Position numbers and translations under genes: made by a program
Shown: piece by piece, positions 53,030 to 64,000 of the stretch
How the letters are laid out: every line of letters begins with the position of its first letter
Position numbering within the stretch: position 1 is the first letter of the stretch
From: Phyllobacterium phragmitis
GTDB taxonomy: Bacteria; Pseudomonadota; Alphaproteobacteria; Rhizobiales; Rhizobiaceae
Assembly: GCF_002980495.1 (NCBI RefSeq)
Contig: NZ_PVBR01000004.1
Coordinates: forward strand, 248,001-312,000
Direction: 5' to 3'
Length of the DNA stretch: 64,000 nucleotides
The notes under the pieces: generated by a model
Database searches by the model: none
Told to the model about the DNA's origin: nothing
Seen by the model: only the letters and a program-made list of their open reading frames with translations

Positions 53030-53983
53030 CTAAAGATTGCGGCCGATGGCAAGGTATTTGGCGCGCCGCTCGTTTTTCAGCGTTTCGCCGTCCACGCCAT
53101 CCATCGATTTCAGTGCGGCTGCGATGATGCTGCCGGTCGCGTCTATCGCAGCATCCTTACCGCGATGTGCGCCGCCCATTGGTTCGGGAATGATCCCGTC
53201 GATGATTTTCAGTTCGAAAAGATCCTGCGCCGTGATCCGCATCGAGGTGGCGGCGTCCTTGGCGCGGGTGGAATCGTGCCACAGGATCGAAGCGGCTCCC
53301 TCCGGCGAGATCACCGAATAGATCGAATGTTCGAGCATGTAGACCCGGTTGGCGGTGGCGATCGCAATGGCTCCGCCGGAACCGCCTTCGCCGATGATCA
53401 CGGAAACCATGGGAACGCGCAGGTTGAGAGAGGCAGCCGTCGAGCGGGCGATGGCCTCCGCCTGGCCGCGCTCCTCGGCGCTGACGCCGGGATAGGCGCC
53501 TGCCGTATCGACCAAGGTGATCAGAGGCAGGCCGAAGCGGTCGGCCAGTTCCATGACGCGGACGGCCTTGCGGTAGCCTTCCGGCCGCGCCGAGCCGAAA
53601 TTGTGCTTGAGGCGGGATTTGGTGTCCGCGCCCTTTTCCTGGCCGATAATGGCAATTGCTTCACCGTTGAACCGGGCGAAGCCCGCCTGGATCGCCTCAT
53701 CCTCGGAAAATTTGCGGTCGCCTGCGAGAGGCGTGAATTCGGTGAAGAGCCTGTTGACATAATCAAGGCAGTGCGGACGGTCGGGATGGCGGGCGATCTG
53801 CGCCTTCTGCCATGGCGTCAGCTTGCGATAGAGATCCTTCAACGCGTCGGCGGAGCGTTTTTCCAGGCGGCTGATCTCGTCACTCATCTCGACACTGCCG
53901 CTTTCCTGCGAAAGCTTCTTCAGTTCGAGGATCTGACCTTCGAGGTCGGCGACGGGTTTTTCGAAATCGAGGTAATTATACAT
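53030..53983 (-). CDS. accA: Acetyl-CoA carboxylase carboxyltransferase alpha subunit
   Basis: 317 aa; with AccD it transfers the carboxyl group from biotin to acetyl-CoA, the committed step of fatty acid synthesis. Start at MYNYLDFEKPVADLEGQI. RPEGYRKAVRVMELADRFGL, TLVDTAGAYPGVSAEERGQA and GEGGSGGAIAI are the crotonase-fold motifs. xerD lies upstream on the same strand, as in Brucella and relatives. Confidence 0.96.
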   Translation of the reverse strand: MYNYLDFEKPVADLEGQILELKKLSQESGSVEMSDEISRLEKRSADALKDLYRKLTPWQKAQIARHPDRPHCLDYVNRLFTEFTPLAGDRKFSEDEAIQAGFARFNGEAIAIIGQEKGADTKSRLKHNFGSARPEGYRKAVRVMELADRFGLPLITLVDTAGAYPGVSAEERGQAEAIARSTAASLNLRVPMVSVIIGEGGSGGAIAIATANRVYMLEHSIYSVISPEGAASILWHDSTRAKDAATSMRITAQDLFELKIIDGIIPEPMGGAHRGKDAAIDATGSIIAAALKSMDGVDGETLKNERRAKYLAIGRNL

Positions 53984-54140
53984 ATGGCCTGACTGTTTGT
54001 GCGCTGTGGAGTCCAAACGTGCTGGTCTTATGAGGATCTTTCCTCGACAGCTATCCCTTACATGCCGGCTTGCCATACACCAAGGACGTCAAGAAACGCT
54101 TAGTGCCTTGCAAGCCGCGTTCCTCATAACGGCCAGAGGC

Positions 54141-55061
54141 TCAATCGGCAAGCGGGTGATGTTCACTGACCAGCTGATGCAGTCTTTCCTCCAGCACATG
54201 CGTATAGATTTGCGTGGTGGAAATATCCGAATGACCGAGCAATTGCTGCACGGCGCGCAGATCCGCTCCATTCTGCAGGAGGTGGCTGGCAAAGGCGTGG
54301 CGCAGCACATGCGGCGAGATCGTTGCCGTGGAAACGCCGGCACGGGCGGCAAGCGCCTTCAGTTCGCGGGCGAAAACCTGTCGCGCCAGATGGCCGCTTT
54401 CCGAAAATGCCGGGAACAGCCATGGATTGCCGTCACTGCCCGGCTCGGCGTCACGCAAGGTGAGATAGCGGCTCATCGCCTCGCGCGCCTTGGCCGACAA
54501 CGGCACCATGCGCTCCTTGGAACCCTTGCCGCGCACCAGGAGAAAACGATGGTCGGAGCGGGCGACGCCGGCGGGAAGGCCGACCAGCTCGGAGACGCGC
54601 ATGCCCGTGGCATAGAGCGTTTCGAGCAGGGTATGGAGACGCAGGGCCCGCAGCTTATCGATGACAGCCGGATCCTCCGTCTCCAGCTTCGCCCGGTCGA
54701 GCAGGCGGCCGACGGCCTCCTCGCTCATGATCTTGGGCAAGGAACGCTCCTTCTTCGGCGCATCCAGGATGCCGGTCGGGTCATCCTGGCGCAAACCTTC
54801 CGAATAGAGGAAGCGGAAGAACTGGCGCAGCGCGGAAAGCCGCCGTGCCTGGGATGTCGCGGCAAAGCCGAGCCGGGTCATTTCGTCGAGATAGGCGCGG
54901 ATGTCGTCCGATGCGGCATCGGGCAGGCTGGCTCCCCGCGCGACCGTAAACTCGGCGGCCGCTTCCAGATCGCGGCGATAGGAGGCAAGCGTGTTTTCAG
55001 CTGCTCCGCGCTCCGCACTCATCATCTCAAGGAAATTCTCGATTGTCGTGGCTGCCCGCAT
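54141..55061 (-). CDS. xerD: Tyrosine recombinase XerD
   Basis: 306 aa chromosome dimer-resolution recombinase acting at dif with XerC and FtsK. Arg I in [13 protein letters not shown], HxxR in [14 protein letters not shown], His in [16 protein letters not shown] with the catalytic Tyr. Core gene, unrelated in sequence context to the element's integrase. Ends 157 bp before accA. Confidence 0.94.
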   Translation of the reverse strand: MRAATTIENFLEMMSAERGAAENTLASYRRDLEAAAEFTVARGASLPDAASDDIRAYLDEMTRLGFAATSQARRLSALRQFFRFLYSEGLRQDDPTGILDAPKKERSLPKIMSEEAVGRLLDRAKLETEDPAVIDKLRALRLHTLLETLYATGMRVSELVGLPAGVARSDHRFLLVRGKGSKERMVPLSAKAREAMSRYLTLRDAEPGSDGNPWLFPAFSESGHLARQVFARELKALAARAGVSTATISPHVLRHAFASHLLQNGADLRAVQQLLGHSDISTTQIYTHVLEERLHQLVSEHHPLAD

Positions 55062-55064
55062 GAT

Positions 55065-55277
55065 TTACTCGGCAACCGTTGGCGATGCGCCCGCTATGGG
55101 CAGGGCAGCTTGCGATAAGGAGGCCTGGCGGGGCTTGGGATTAAGCTTTTCCGGCGGGATGCGAATGGTCGTTTCACCCGGCACGGGGTGCACGAAGGTG
55201 ACGAGCGCCACCATCCCGCCATAGACAAGGAGGGCTATGGCGGCGAGAGACAGGATAAGGCGTGTCAGCGTTGGCAT
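55065..55277 (-). CDS. 70-aa conserved small membrane protein
   Basis: [20 protein letters not shown] then [20 protein letters not shown]: one N-terminal helix and a periplasmic Pro-rich tail. AAAGG lies four bases upstream of the ATG; the frame runs further upstream without a plausible start. It ends 3 bp before xerD, so the two may be cotranscribed, and diverges from aroK. Confidence 0.75.
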   Translation of the reverse strand: MPTLTRLILSLAAIALLVYGGMVALVTFVHPVPGETTIRIPPEKLNPKPRQASLSQAALPIAGASPTVAE

Positions 55278-55417
55278 CGCGCCTTTATGATGCTCCAATA
55301 TGGCGAATGCAAGGATCATGGGCGGCGAACGTCGCGGACGCGATGCTGCAAGATATTCTCGCCATATGTGATAGACATTCTTTACAAACCGACCGTTTTC
55401 ATGTGGAAACGCTGGCC

Positions 55418-56044
55418 ATGAGCACAATGGACGATCAAGCGCAGCATCACGCCCAAGCCGCAAACAGGGCCGCCGCAATCCGCGAGCGGCTCGGTTCGCG
55501 TCCGCTTGTGATCGTCGGGCTGATGGGAGCGGGTAAATCGACCATCGGCAAGAAAGTCGCGAGCCTTCTCGGCCTGCCCTTCTTCGATGCGGACAACGAG
55601 ATCGAATCCGTATCGCGCATGACGGTCCCGGAGCTGTTCGAGACCTATGGCGAGGCGGAGTTCCGCGATCTGGAGCGGCGGGTGATCCAGCGCATGCTCG
55701 AAGATGGACCGATGGTGCTGGCGACGGGTGGCGGCGCCTATATGAATGCGCAAACGCGCGAGGCGATCGCCGCTGCCGCCGTCTCGATCTGGCTCAAGGC
55801 CGACATCGATCTCCTGATGGAGCGCGTATCGCGACGCCAGAATCGGCCGCTTCTGAAGAATGACGATCCGCGCGGTGTCATGAAAAGGCTGATGAGCGAG
55901 CGTTATCCCGTCTATGCGCTGGCTGATCTGGCCGTCACGTCACGCGATGATAAAAAGGAAATCATCGCGCAGGAGGTGATCGAGGTGCTTTCGAGCCATC
56001 TGGGCATCTTAGAGCAGACCGCAACAGGAAACGTCCTTTCATGA
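55418..56044 (+). CDS. aroK: Shikimate kinase
   Basis: 208 aa; phosphorylates shikimate at O3. P-loop [13 protein letters not shown] is near residues 35-47, the DADNEIE substrate motif, and LATGGGAYM. The N-terminus carries a ~30-residue polar extension before the fold. Two in-frame ATGs at 55418 and 55427 are possible. Overlaps aroB by four bases (ATGA). Confidence 0.94.
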   Translation: MSTMDDQAQHHAQAANRAAAIRERLGSRPLVIVGLMGAGKSTIGKKVASLLGLPFFDADNEIESVSRMTVPELFETYGEAEFRDLERRVIQRMLEDGPMVLATGGGAYMNAQTREAIAAAAVSIWLKADIDLLMERVSRRQNRPLLKNDDPRGVMKRLMSERYPVYALADLAVTSRDDKKEIIAQEVIEVLSSHLGILEQTATGNVLS

Positions 56045-57174
56045 CCATCGCCGCTCAACTGCCCGAATTCACCACCGTTCCGGTGCCGCTGGGCGACCGT
56101 TCCTATGACATATTGATCGGCTCCGGGCTGATCGCGCGGGCAGGCGAGGAGACGGCCAAACGGCTTGGGGGTGTGCGGGTCGCCATCGTCACCGACGAGA
56201 ATGTCGCGGGCTTTCATCTCGATGCGCTGATGCGGAGCCTGGAAGCCGCCTCCATTGCGGCAACACCGATCATCGTTGCGTCGGGCGAAAAGTCGAAGGG
56301 CTTCGCCACGCTCGAAACGGTCACCAATGCCGTGCTTGCGGCCAAGCTCGAACGCGGTGACGCGGTCATTGCGCTTGGCGGCGGCGTCATCGGTGATCTC
56401 GCCGGTTTCGTGGCCGGGATCGTGCGGCGCGGTATGGGCTTCATCCAGATGCCGACATCGCTCCTGGCGCAGGTCGATTCCTCCGTCGGCGGCAAGACCG
56501 GCATCAATACCGCTCACGGGAAAAACCTCGTCGGCGTCTTCCATCAGCCGCTGCTCGTGCTGGCCGACACGGATACGCTCGACACGCTCAGCCCCAGAGA
56601 GTTTCGCGCCGGCTATGCGGAAGTGGCGAAATACGGATTGATCGACAGCCCGGATTTCTTCGCCTGGCTGGAGAAAAACTGGAAACAAGTCTTTGCCGGC
56701 GGACCGGAGCGCACGGAGGCGATCGCCCGCTCCTGCCGTTCCAAGGCGGCCGTGGTGGCGCGCGACGAGCGCGAGACCGGTGACCGGGCGCTTCTCAATC
56801 TCGGCCACACATTCGGCCATGCTCTGGAAACCGCGACGGGCTATGATTCCAGCCGTCTGGTGCATGGCGAGGGTGTTTCCATCGGCATGGTGCTGGCGCA
56901 CCAGTTCTCGGCGCATATGAACCTCGCCAGCCCGGATGATGCGCGCCGCGTCGAGGCGCATCTGAAAGCCGTCGGCCTGCCGGTTTCGATGTCCGAGATC
57001 CCCGGTGCGCTTCCGCCCGCCGAAAAACTGATGGAATATATCGTGCAGGACAAGAAGGTTTCGCGCGGTGCGCTGACCTTCATCCTGACGCGCGGCATCG
57101 GCCAGTCCTTCATTGCCAGGGATGTGCCATACTCCGCCGTATTGGGTTTTCTCCAGGGAAAGCGACCGGGATGA
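56041..57174 (+). CDS. aroB: 3-dehydroquinate synthase
   Basis: 377 aa NAD- and metal-dependent cyclase of the shikimate pathway. [32 protein letters not shown] and the zinc-site [11 protein letters not shown] / HGEGVSIGM are present. Middle gene of aroK-aroB-corC-like; coupled at both ends by overlaps. Confidence 0.96.
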   Translation: MTIAAQLPEFTTVPVPLGDRSYDILIGSGLIARAGEETAKRLGGVRVAIVTDENVAGFHLDALMRSLEAASIAATPIIVASGEKSKGFATLETVTNAVLAAKLERGDAVIALGGGVIGDLAGFVAGIVRRGMGFIQMPTSLLAQVDSSVGGKTGINTAHGKNLVGVFHQPLLVLADTDTLDTLSPREFRAGYAEVAKYGLIDSPDFFAWLEKNWKQVFAGGPERTEAIARSCRSKAAVVARDERETGDRALLNLGHTFGHALETATGYDSSRLVHGEGVSIGMVLAHQFSAHMNLASPDDARRVEAHLKAVGLPVSMSEIPGALPPAEKLMEYIVQDKKVSRGALTFILTRGIGQSFIARDVPYSAVLGFLQGKRPG

Positions 57175-58469
57175 CATTCGAACTCTGGATCATGTGCGGC
57201 ATCATTGCGCTATGCGTCATTCTCTCCGCCTTCTTCTCAGGCTCGGAGACGGCTCTGACCGCGGCGTCGCGCGGGCGAATGCTGACGCTGGAAAGCAATG
57301 GTGAAAGGCGTGCGGGGCTGGTGCAGAGGATGATCCTGCGCCGCGACAGGTTGATCGGGGCGCTGCTGATCGGCAATAATCTCGTCAACATCCTGGCATC
57401 CTCCATCGCCACGAGTATGTTTCTGGCCCTGTTCGGCGATGCCGGCGTCGCTTATGCCACGCTGGCGATGACGGTCATTCTCGTCATCTTCGCCGAGGTC
57501 CTGCCCAAATCATGGGCGATTTCCAATCCCGACCGCTTCGCCATCGCCGTATCGCCTTTCGTCGCCCCGATCGTCGCGGTGATCGGGCCGCTGTCGAGCG
57601 GCGTCAACAGGATCGTTCGCGGCATATTGAGCCTTTTCGGGATCAATCTGGCCTCCGGCCAGTCCATGCTGACCGCGCATGAGGAATTGCGCGGCGCGGT
57701 GGAGGTGCTGCACCGCGAAGGTTCGGTGGTCAAGGCCGACCGCGATCAGCTGGGCGGGCTGCTCGATCTGCGCGAACTGGAAGTCTCCGACGTCATGATC
57801 CATCGCACCGGGATGAGCTCGATCAATGCGGACGATCCGGCGGATTCCGTCGTGCGCGAAATCCTGTCGAGCCCGCATACGCGCCTGCCGGTGTGGCGCG
57901 ACGATACCGACAATATCGTCGGTGTCGTCCATGCAAAGGATCTGTTGCGGGCGCTTTACGACGTCAACAATGATTTCTCGCGTATCGATATCCTGAAACT
58001 CGCCACCAAGCCGTGGTTCGTGCCCGATACGACGACGCTTCAGGACCAGCTCAACGCATTCCTGCGGCGCAAGGCGCACATCGCCATCGTCGTCGACGAA
58101 TATGGCGATGTCCAGGGGCTGGTGACGCTCGAAGATATCCTCGAGGAGATCGTCGGCGACATCTCCGACGAGCACGATATCGAGATGCAGGGACTGCGCC
58201 AGCAGCCGGACGGATCGCTGATCGTCGATGGTTCGCTGCCGATCCGCGATCTCAACCGCGCGCTCGACTGGAACCTCCCCGACGAGGAGGCGACGACGAT
58301 CGCCGGGCTCGTCATTCACGAAACGCAGCTGATCCCCGAGGAGAAGCAGGCTTTCACCTTCTACGGCAAACGGTTCACGGTTCTCAAGCGCCAGAAAAAC
58401 CGTATCCTGCGGCTGCGTATCGTGCCGCTCGACGCCGGCGGCAAGCCGGTGAACCAGTCCACGACTTAG
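57171..58469 (+). CDS. HlyC/CorC-family transporter with CNNM, CBS and CorC domains
   Basis: 432 aa. The N-terminal CNNM (DUF21) domain has three to four helices with the [16 protein letters not shown] signature; two CBS domains at about 205-330 ([40 protein letters not shown]) and a C-terminal CorC/HlyC domain follow. Related proteins are Mg2+/Co2+ exporters; the haemolysin name is historical. Overlaps aroB by four bases. Confidence 0.92.
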   Translation: MTFELWIMCGIIALCVILSAFFSGSETALTAASRGRMLTLESNGERRAGLVQRMILRRDRLIGALLIGNNLVNILASSIATSMFLALFGDAGVAYATLAMTVILVIFAEVLPKSWAISNPDRFAIAVSPFVAPIVAVIGPLSSGVNRIVRGILSLFGINLASGQSMLTAHEELRGAVEVLHREGSVVKADRDQLGGLLDLRELEVSDVMIHRTGMSSINADDPADSVVREILSSPHTRLPVWRDDTDNIVGVVHAKDLLRALYDVNNDFSRIDILKLATKPWFVPDTTTLQDQLNAFLRRKAHIAIVVDEYGDVQGLVTLEDILEEIVGDISDEHDIEMQGLRQQPDGSLIVDGSLPIRDLNRALDWNLPDEEATTIAGLVIHETQLIPEEKQAFTFYGKRFTVLKRQKNRILRLRIVPLDAGGKPVNQSTT

Positions 58470-58508
58470 TTTTGGGCCGGCTTCTATTGAAACCGGCTGC
58501 TGCCGGCG

Positions 58509-58823
58509 CTATCTCCGCGTGGTTTCGCCGGGGGCGGAGGGTTCGAGCGCGAGCGCATGCACGCCGCTTTCGAGTTCATCCTTCAAAATTGCATTGATGG
58601 CACGATGGCGCGCGACACGATCCATGCCGGCGAAGGCATCCGAAACGATGCGCACGCGGAAATGCGTTTCACCCGCGCCGTCGAATGCGCCGTGATGATC
58701 GCTGCCGTGATGGTGGTGGCCGGCGTGCAGATGACTTTCATTGATGACTTCGAGCGACTGCGGCGCAAAAGCGCTTCTCAGTTTTGCCTCAATGATCGTC
58801 TGTTTTGTCGCGTCGATGGACAT
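58509..58823 (-). CDS. bolA: BolA family protein
   Basis: 104 aa from the ATG at 58823. LEVINESHLHAGHHHHGSDH has the conserved SHLHAGH box with an added His-rich insert, then ETHFRVRIVSDAFAGM and ARHRAINAILKDELES. BolA proteins pair with monothiol glutaredoxins to handle Fe-S clusters. Divergent from the J-domain gene, as in other Hyphomicrobiales. Confidence 0.93.
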   Translation of the reverse strand: MSIDATKQTIIEAKLRSAFAPQSLEVINESHLHAGHHHHGSDHHGAFDGAGETHFRVRIVSDAFAGMDRVARHRAINAILKDELESGVHALALEPSAPGETTRR

Positions 58824-58990
58824 TCGCTTCTCCTGTTGCCATATAGCGTATTCCACCCCATCTGTGAGGCCGTGACCTGGGTCAAATTCGCGCATGATTG
58901 CGATTATTTTGGCGATTCAGGCGTTACGGTCATTACGGATGAAATGTCAATTCTTGTTTAGCTGGCCGATCTTCCCATAATCTTGATTCG

Positions 58991-59614
58991 ATGAAACTGA
59001 ACTCAAAATATTTCAACCGCATTCGTATCCGCCCAGAAAAAGAGGCGGAGGCGCCGCCGCGCGCGCCGCAGTGCCAGTGGGACGGATGCGATGCGCCGGG
59101 CACGCACCGTGCGCCTGTCGGCCGCATGAAGGAAGGCGAATATTTTCACTTCTGCATCGATCACGTGCGTCTCTACAACAAGGGCTTCAACTATTTCTCC
59201 GGCCTTTCGGACGGCGAAATCGCGCGTTTCCAGAAGGAAGCTTTGACAGGACATCGTCCGACCTGGTCCGCCGGGATCAATGCATCGGCAAAGACGACGC
59301 CCGAATTCGCCCAGATGCGTTCCGGCCGCGCCGCCTATCAAAACAAGGTGCGCGATCCGTTCGATCTGTTTGGCGAGGCGAAGGCGCGCGCCCGGGCTGC
59401 GCCAAGGGTGCGCAAGCCGAAGGCGCTCGAAGCCAAGGCGCTCGAAACGCTCGGCCTTAGTGCAAATTCGACTGGCGATCAGATCAAGTCGCGCTATAAG
59501 GAACTGGTCAAGCTCCATCATCCGGATGCGAATGGTGGAGACCGGGGTTCCGAGGATCGGTTCCGCGATGTGATCCAGGCTTATCAATTGCTCAAGCAGG
59601 CTGGTTTTTGCTAA
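58991..59614 (+). CDS. C-terminal J-domain (DnaJ-like) protein
   Basis: 207 aa. The J-domain is at the C-terminus (ALETLGLSANSTGDQIKSRY to the end) and keeps the HPD motif in KLHHPDANGG. The N-terminal half has CQWDGCDAPGTHRAPVGR with a Cys/His pattern suggestive of a metal site. It is presumed to stimulate a DnaK; the client is unknown. It precedes cobS-cobT by about 100 bp. Confidence 0.9.
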   Translation: MKLNSKYFNRIRIRPEKEAEAPPRAPQCQWDGCDAPGTHRAPVGRMKEGEYFHFCIDHVRLYNKGFNYFSGLSDGEIARFQKEALTGHRPTWSAGINASAKTTPEFAQMRSGRAAYQNKVRDPFDLFGEAKARARAAPRVRKPKALEAKALETLGLSANSTGDQIKSRYKELVKLHHPDANGGDRGSEDRFRDVIQAYQLLKQAGFC

Positions 59615-59626
59615 AGCCAACCGTGA

Positions 59627-60706
<1,080 letters not shown>

Positions 60707-60716
60707 GCGATTTTGG

Positions 60717-62642
60717 ATGGCAGGTCCCGGCGACAATACGCGCGAACGGCCCAAGGGGCCGGTGGATGCGGAGCCGTTCAAGCGGGCCGTGACGGCGTGC
60801 ATGAGGGCGATCGCCGGCTCGCACGAGCTCGAGGTCGGCTTCGGCAATGACCGGCCGGCGCTGACCGGCAACCGCGCCCGCGTGCCCGACCTGCCGAAGC
60901 GCCCGTCGGTTCATGATGTGGCGGTGACACGGGGCATCGGCGATTCCATGGCGCTGCGCCGCGCCTGCCATAATGCCCGCATCCATGCGACGCTTGCGCC
61001 TGAGGGAAAGCAGGCGCGTGCGATCTTCGATGCGGTCGAGCAGGCCCGCGTCGAGGCCATAGGCGCGCGCGCGATGGATGGCGTCGGCGACAATCTCGCT
61101 TCGATGCTTTCCGACAAATACAGCCGTGCCAATTTTCCCGCGATCACCGACAAGGCCGATGCTCCGCTCGAAGAGGCGGTGGCTTTGATGGTGCGTGAAA
61201 AGCTCACCGGCCGCGCGGCGCCTGTCGAAGCCGGCAATGTCGTCGAGCTGTGGCGCGACTGGATCGAGAACAAGGCCGCCGCTGACATCGCGCATCTCGG
61301 CGATACGCTGGAAGACCAGCAGGCCTTTGCCCGGGTCGTGCGCGAGATGCTTGCTTCGATGGAGATGGCGGAGGAGCTGGCGCAGCAGGAGGAATCGGCC
61401 GATCAGGACGAGAACAGCGAGGAAACGCCCAAGCCCGAGGACAATGAGGATGGCGGTTCCGAGGAGCAGGAAGGCTCCGACGCGGCTGACAGCGAGGATT
61501 CCGACAGTTCGAGCGAAGATGGCGAGCAGGGCGACATGGAGGCGGCGGATGCTTCCGCCGACGATATGGACGATGGCGGCGATGTCGATGCCGAGACGCC
61601 GGGCGAAGCGCGCCGTCAAAGCCAGCCTTTCGCCAATTTCGCCAATGAGATCGACTACAAGGTCTTCACGCAGGAATTCGACGAGACCGTCGATGCCGCC
61701 GAGCTTTGCGACGAAGCGGAACTGGAGCGCCTGCGCTCCTTCCTCGACAAGCAGCTTGTCAATCTGCAGGGCGTCGTCGGCAGGCTCGCCAACCGGCTGC
61801 AGCGCCGGCTGATGGCGCAGCAGAACCGCTCCTGGGATTTCGATCTCGAGGAGGGCTATCTCGATCCGGCGCGTCTGGTGCGCATCGTCATCGATCCGAC
61901 GCAGCCGCTTTCCTACAAGCAGGAGCGCGACACGGATTTCCGCGATACGGTGGTGACGCTTCTCCTCGACAATTCCGGCTCGATGCGCGGCCGGCCGATC
62001 ACGGTGGCCGCGACATGCGCCGATATTCTTGCCCGCACGCTGGAACGCTGCGGCGTCAAGGTCGAGATCCTCGGCTTCACGACGCGTGCGTGGAAGGGCG
62101 GGCAGGCGCGCGAAGCGTGGCTCGACCGCGGAAAGACGGCCAATCCGGGCCGCCTCAACGATCTGCGCCACATCATCTACAAGAGCGCCGACGCGCCCTG
62201 GCGGCGGGCACGGCGCAATCTCGGCCTGATGATGCGCGAAGGCCTTTTGAAGGAAAATATCGATGGCGAGGCGCTGATCTGGGCGCATCAGCGGCTCATG
62301 GGCCGACCGGAACAGCGCAAGATCCTGATGATGATTTCCGATGGCGCGCCAGTCGATGATTCCACGCTTTCGGTCAATCCCGGCAATTATCTGGAGCGCC
62401 ACTTACGTGCGGTGATCGAGGAAATCGAGACGCGCTCGCCGGTCGAGCTGATCGCCATCGGCATCGGCCACGATGTGACGCGCTATTATCGCCGCGCGGT
62501 CACCATCGTCGATGCCGAGGAGCTTGCCGGCGCCATGACCGATCAGCTGGCCTCGCTGTTCGAAGAGCATGGGCGGGCCGCAGCCAATGGCGTGCAAGGT
62601 GTACGGGGCGCTCGGGGCGTGCACAGCGCAGCGCGTCGTTGA
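60717..62642 (+). CDS. cobT: Cobaltochelatase subunit CobT
   Basis: 641 aa. The N-terminal helical region is followed by a strongly acidic segment (residues ~225-305, long runs of Glu, Asp and Ser) and a C-terminal von Willebrand A domain with the MIDAS motif [11 protein letters not shown] near residue 421. It forms the AAA+/VWA chaperone complex with CobS that powers cobalt insertion. The tail ([20 protein letters not shown]) is low complexity. Confidence 0.95.
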   Translation: MAGPGDNTRERPKGPVDAEPFKRAVTACMRAIAGSHELEVGFGNDRPALTGNRARVPDLPKRPSVHDVAVTRGIGDSMALRRACHNARIHATLAPEGKQARAIFDAVEQARVEAIGARAMDGVGDNLASMLSDKYSRANFPAITDKADAPLEEAVALMVREKLTGRAAPVEAGNVVELWRDWIENKAAADIAHLGDTLEDQQAFARVVREMLASMEMAEELAQQEESADQDENSEETPKPEDNEDGGSEEQEGSDAADSEDSDSSSEDGEQGDMEAADASADDMDDGGDVDAETPGEARRQSQPFANFANEIDYKVFTQEFDETVDAAELCDEAELERLRSFLDKQLVNLQGVVGRLANRLQRRLMAQQNRSWDFDLEEGYLDPARLVRIVIDPTQPLSYKQERDTDFRDTVVTLLLDNSGSMRGRPITVAATCADILARTLERCGVKVEILGFTTRAWKGGQAREAWLDRGKTANPGRLNDLRHIIYKSADAPWRRARRNLGLMMREGLLKENIDGEALIWAHQRLMGRPEQRKILMMISDGAPVDDSTLSVNPGNYLERHLRAVIEEIETRSPVELIAIGIGHDVTRYYRRAVTIVDAEELAGAMTDQLASLFEEHGRAAANGVQGVRGARGVHSAARR

Positions 62643-63700
62643 CGGGCCTCCGCCGCTTTTCTCCGTCCCTTCGGATTGCAGCGGCATCGGCTATCATTGC
62701 CGGCGTCCTTTGGCCATCCACCGGCCTGGCGGAAAACCGCGTCGAGCGTTTCGATGTGATCTCGCGGCCGATCACGCAGTTCCGTATCGGTTCGTCCGAA
62801 CGGCATTTCGGTGCGCTGGAATTCATGGGCGGGCTGGAGATGACAGCGGCGAACCGTGAATTCGGCGGGTTGTCGGCGATCCGTTTTCTGGATGCCGGGC
62901 GGAATTTCCTCGGCGTTTCCGATACCGGCTTCTGGTATGCGGGGCAAATCGACCGTGATGCGGATGGCCACCCCTCAGGCTTCAGCCATTTCCGGATGGC
63001 GCCGCTCCTCGATCAGGCAGGCAAGCCCTTCGAGCGCAAACGGGATGCGGATGCCGAGAGCCTGGCGATTTCCGGCGACAGCGTCACCGTCGGCTTCGAA
63101 CGTGAGCACAGATTGCTGGAATATCGGCTCGACACGCAGGATTTCGCGTCGGTGCCCAAAACCCTGCCGCTTCCGCTGCCGAGAGAGGAATTGCGCAGGA
63201 ATGCCAGTCTCGAGGCGGTCGCCGTCTCGCCTGGATCGGGGCCGCTTGGCAGCACATCTGTCGTTCTGACCGAAAAAAGCCTGAACGAGAATGGCGATAT
63301 TTTCGCCGCCGTGCTGGCGGGCCCGCACCGTGGCATCTTCTATGTCAAACGGACGGATAATTTCGATATCAGCGATGCCGTGTTCCTGCCCGATGGCGAT
63401 CTGCTTATCCTGGAACGGCAATATGCGCTGGTATCCGGCGTGGCGCTGCGCATCCGCCGGATTAAGAGCGAGACCATCCGTCCCGGCGCGACGGTCGATG
63501 GCGTTGTCATGCTCAAGGCCGACATGAGCTATCAGATCGACAATATGGAGGGGATCGATGTATGGACCGACAGCGAAGGCCATCAGGTCCTCTCCTTGAT
63601 TTCGGACGACAATTACTCGCTCTGGCAGCGCAATCTCTACCTGGAATTCCGGCTGGCTGAAAAAATCGCCGGCGCGAAGACCGCGAGGACCACTCCGTAG
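62639..63700 (+). CDS. Esterase-like activity of phytase family protein
   Basis: 353 aa, TTG start overlapping the cobT stop. Signal peptide [20 protein letters not shown]. The beta-propeller-like repeats include [29 protein letters not shown] and [13 protein letters not shown], matching the esterase-like phytase family (PF13449 type). Periplasmic; substrate unknown. Its 3' end overlaps the convergent transporter gene by about 64 bp. Confidence 0.88.
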   Translation: MTGLRRFSPSLRIAAASAIIAGVLWPSTGLAENRVERFDVISRPITQFRIGSSERHFGALEFMGGLEMTAANREFGGLSAIRFLDAGRNFLGVSDTGFWYAGQIDRDADGHPSGFSHFRMAPLLDQAGKPFERKRDADAESLAISGDSVTVGFEREHRLLEYRLDTQDFASVPKTLPLPLPREELRRNASLEAVAVSPGSGPLGSTSVVLTEKSLNENGDIFAAVLAGPHRGIFYVKRTDNFDISDAVFLPDGDLLILERQYALVSGVALRIRRIKSETIRPGATVDGVVMLKADMSYQIDNMEGIDVWTDSEGHQVLSLISDDNYSLWQRNLYLEFRLAEKIAGAKTARTTP

Positions 63701-64000
63701 GGGGCGAGCATGATGATGCCGATGCCCGTCTTGACCAGAAAATCGCCGAAAGCGAGCGACGCCCAAAGCGGAATTTGCATGCCGAAAAAGGGAACTGGAA
63801 AGGCGAGCGATGAATCCGGCATGCCGGTCAGGCTGTCGATCCAGGCGAATTTCGCGGCAAAGGCGATGGAGAAGAACAGCAGCGTATCGAGCACCGAACC
63901 GAACATGGTTCCGGCGAAGGGCGCCTTCCACCATTCCTGCCGGCGCAGGCGGTCGAAAACCGTGATGTCCATGAGCTGCGCCACGAGAAAGGCGCTGCCG
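63637..64000 (-). CDS. VUT/YhhQ family queuosine precursor transporter (partial)
   Basis: The C-terminal ~120 residues are in the window; the 5' part lies beyond the right edge. AQLMDITVFDRLRRQEWWKA and GTMFGSVLDTLLFFSIAFAA are characteristic of the vitamin uptake / 7-cyano-7-deazaguanine transporter family; two to three helices are visible. Convergent overlap with the phytase-family gene. Confidence 0.88.
   Translation of the reverse strand, partial: GSAFLVAQLMDITVFDRLRRQEWWKAPFAGTMFGSVLDTLLFFSIAFAAKFAWIDSLTGMPDSSLAFPVPFFGMQIPLWASLAFGDFLVKTGIGIIMLAPYGVVLAVFAPAIFSASRNSR

Noticed and set aside
52858-53052. 64-codon frame overlapping the end of accA
   Set aside because: Overlaps a core gene's 3' end and lacks a start signal or recognisable sequence.

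Overview
The window looks like the origin-proximal part of the main chromosome of a Hyphomicrobiales (Rhizobiales) alphaproteobacterium. This rests on gene order and protein sequence: hslVU, secB-dnaQ-coaE-aroE-maf-DUF299 / hemE-hemJ-rho, mnmE-mnmG-rsmG-parA-parB, accA-xerD / aroK-aroB, and cobS-cobT. Brucellaceae or Phyllobacteriaceae relatives are the closest fit by eye; genus cannot be fixed without searches. Base composition is GC-rich throughout.

Left core (1-28 kb). hslV and hslU are followed by a strong terminator and a DUF1402 protein. A leftward cluster runs timA-like, mltA, smr, xre. fxsA and secB face dnaQ-coaE-aroE-maf-ppsR. The 523-bp gap between the DUF299 kinase/phosphatase gene and hemE is the position of the replication origin in Caulobacter and rhizobia; it holds degenerate DnaA boxes and an AT-rich patch, and the flanking genes diverge from it. 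To its right lie hemE-hemJ, rho, a YyaL-type protein (leftward), mnmE, mnmG, rsmG, parA and parB. Four ParB-site (parS) matches lie within 7.5 kb of each other, two of them perfect and one of those inside the rsmG coding sequence. holA and a TrpXYZ-like ABC transporter complete this arm.

Integrated mobile element (28,002-46,992). A 46-bp repeat of the 3' half of tRNA-Arg(CCT) marks both ends; the complete tRNA gene is at the right end and a large tyrosine integrase at the left. Inside are a MobQ-type relaxase operon with a candidate oriT, a TraD-like accessory protein, a single DotA/TraY-family membrane protein with no other type IV secretion genes, a run of small unknown genes, and a replication module. 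That module has a gpA-like (PF05840-type) HUH replication initiator, a 32-bp-period array of inverted AAGGATTC/GAATCCTT motifs carrying five GANTC methylation sites, and a pair of ~230-bp inverted repeats that flank the initiator and a trypsin-like protease. Further cargo includes a putative PIN-fold protein and a DUF2958 gene. It reads as a mobilizable island able to excise, replicate by rolling circle and move with a helper's conjugation machine, while supplying one channel subunit of its own.

Right core (47-64 kb). M20 amidohydrolase, D,D-carboxypeptidase, G3E GTPase with a His-rich loop, TusA, L,D-transpeptidase, accA, xerD, aroK-aroB-CorC/HlyC operon, bolA, a J-domain protein, cobS-cobT (aerobic cobaltochelatase), an esterase-like phytase-family protein and the start-truncated end of a VUT/YhhQ transporter. 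A ~320-bp dispersed intergenic repeat occurs at 23.2 and 50.8 kb, with an internally deleted copy at 7.8 kb.
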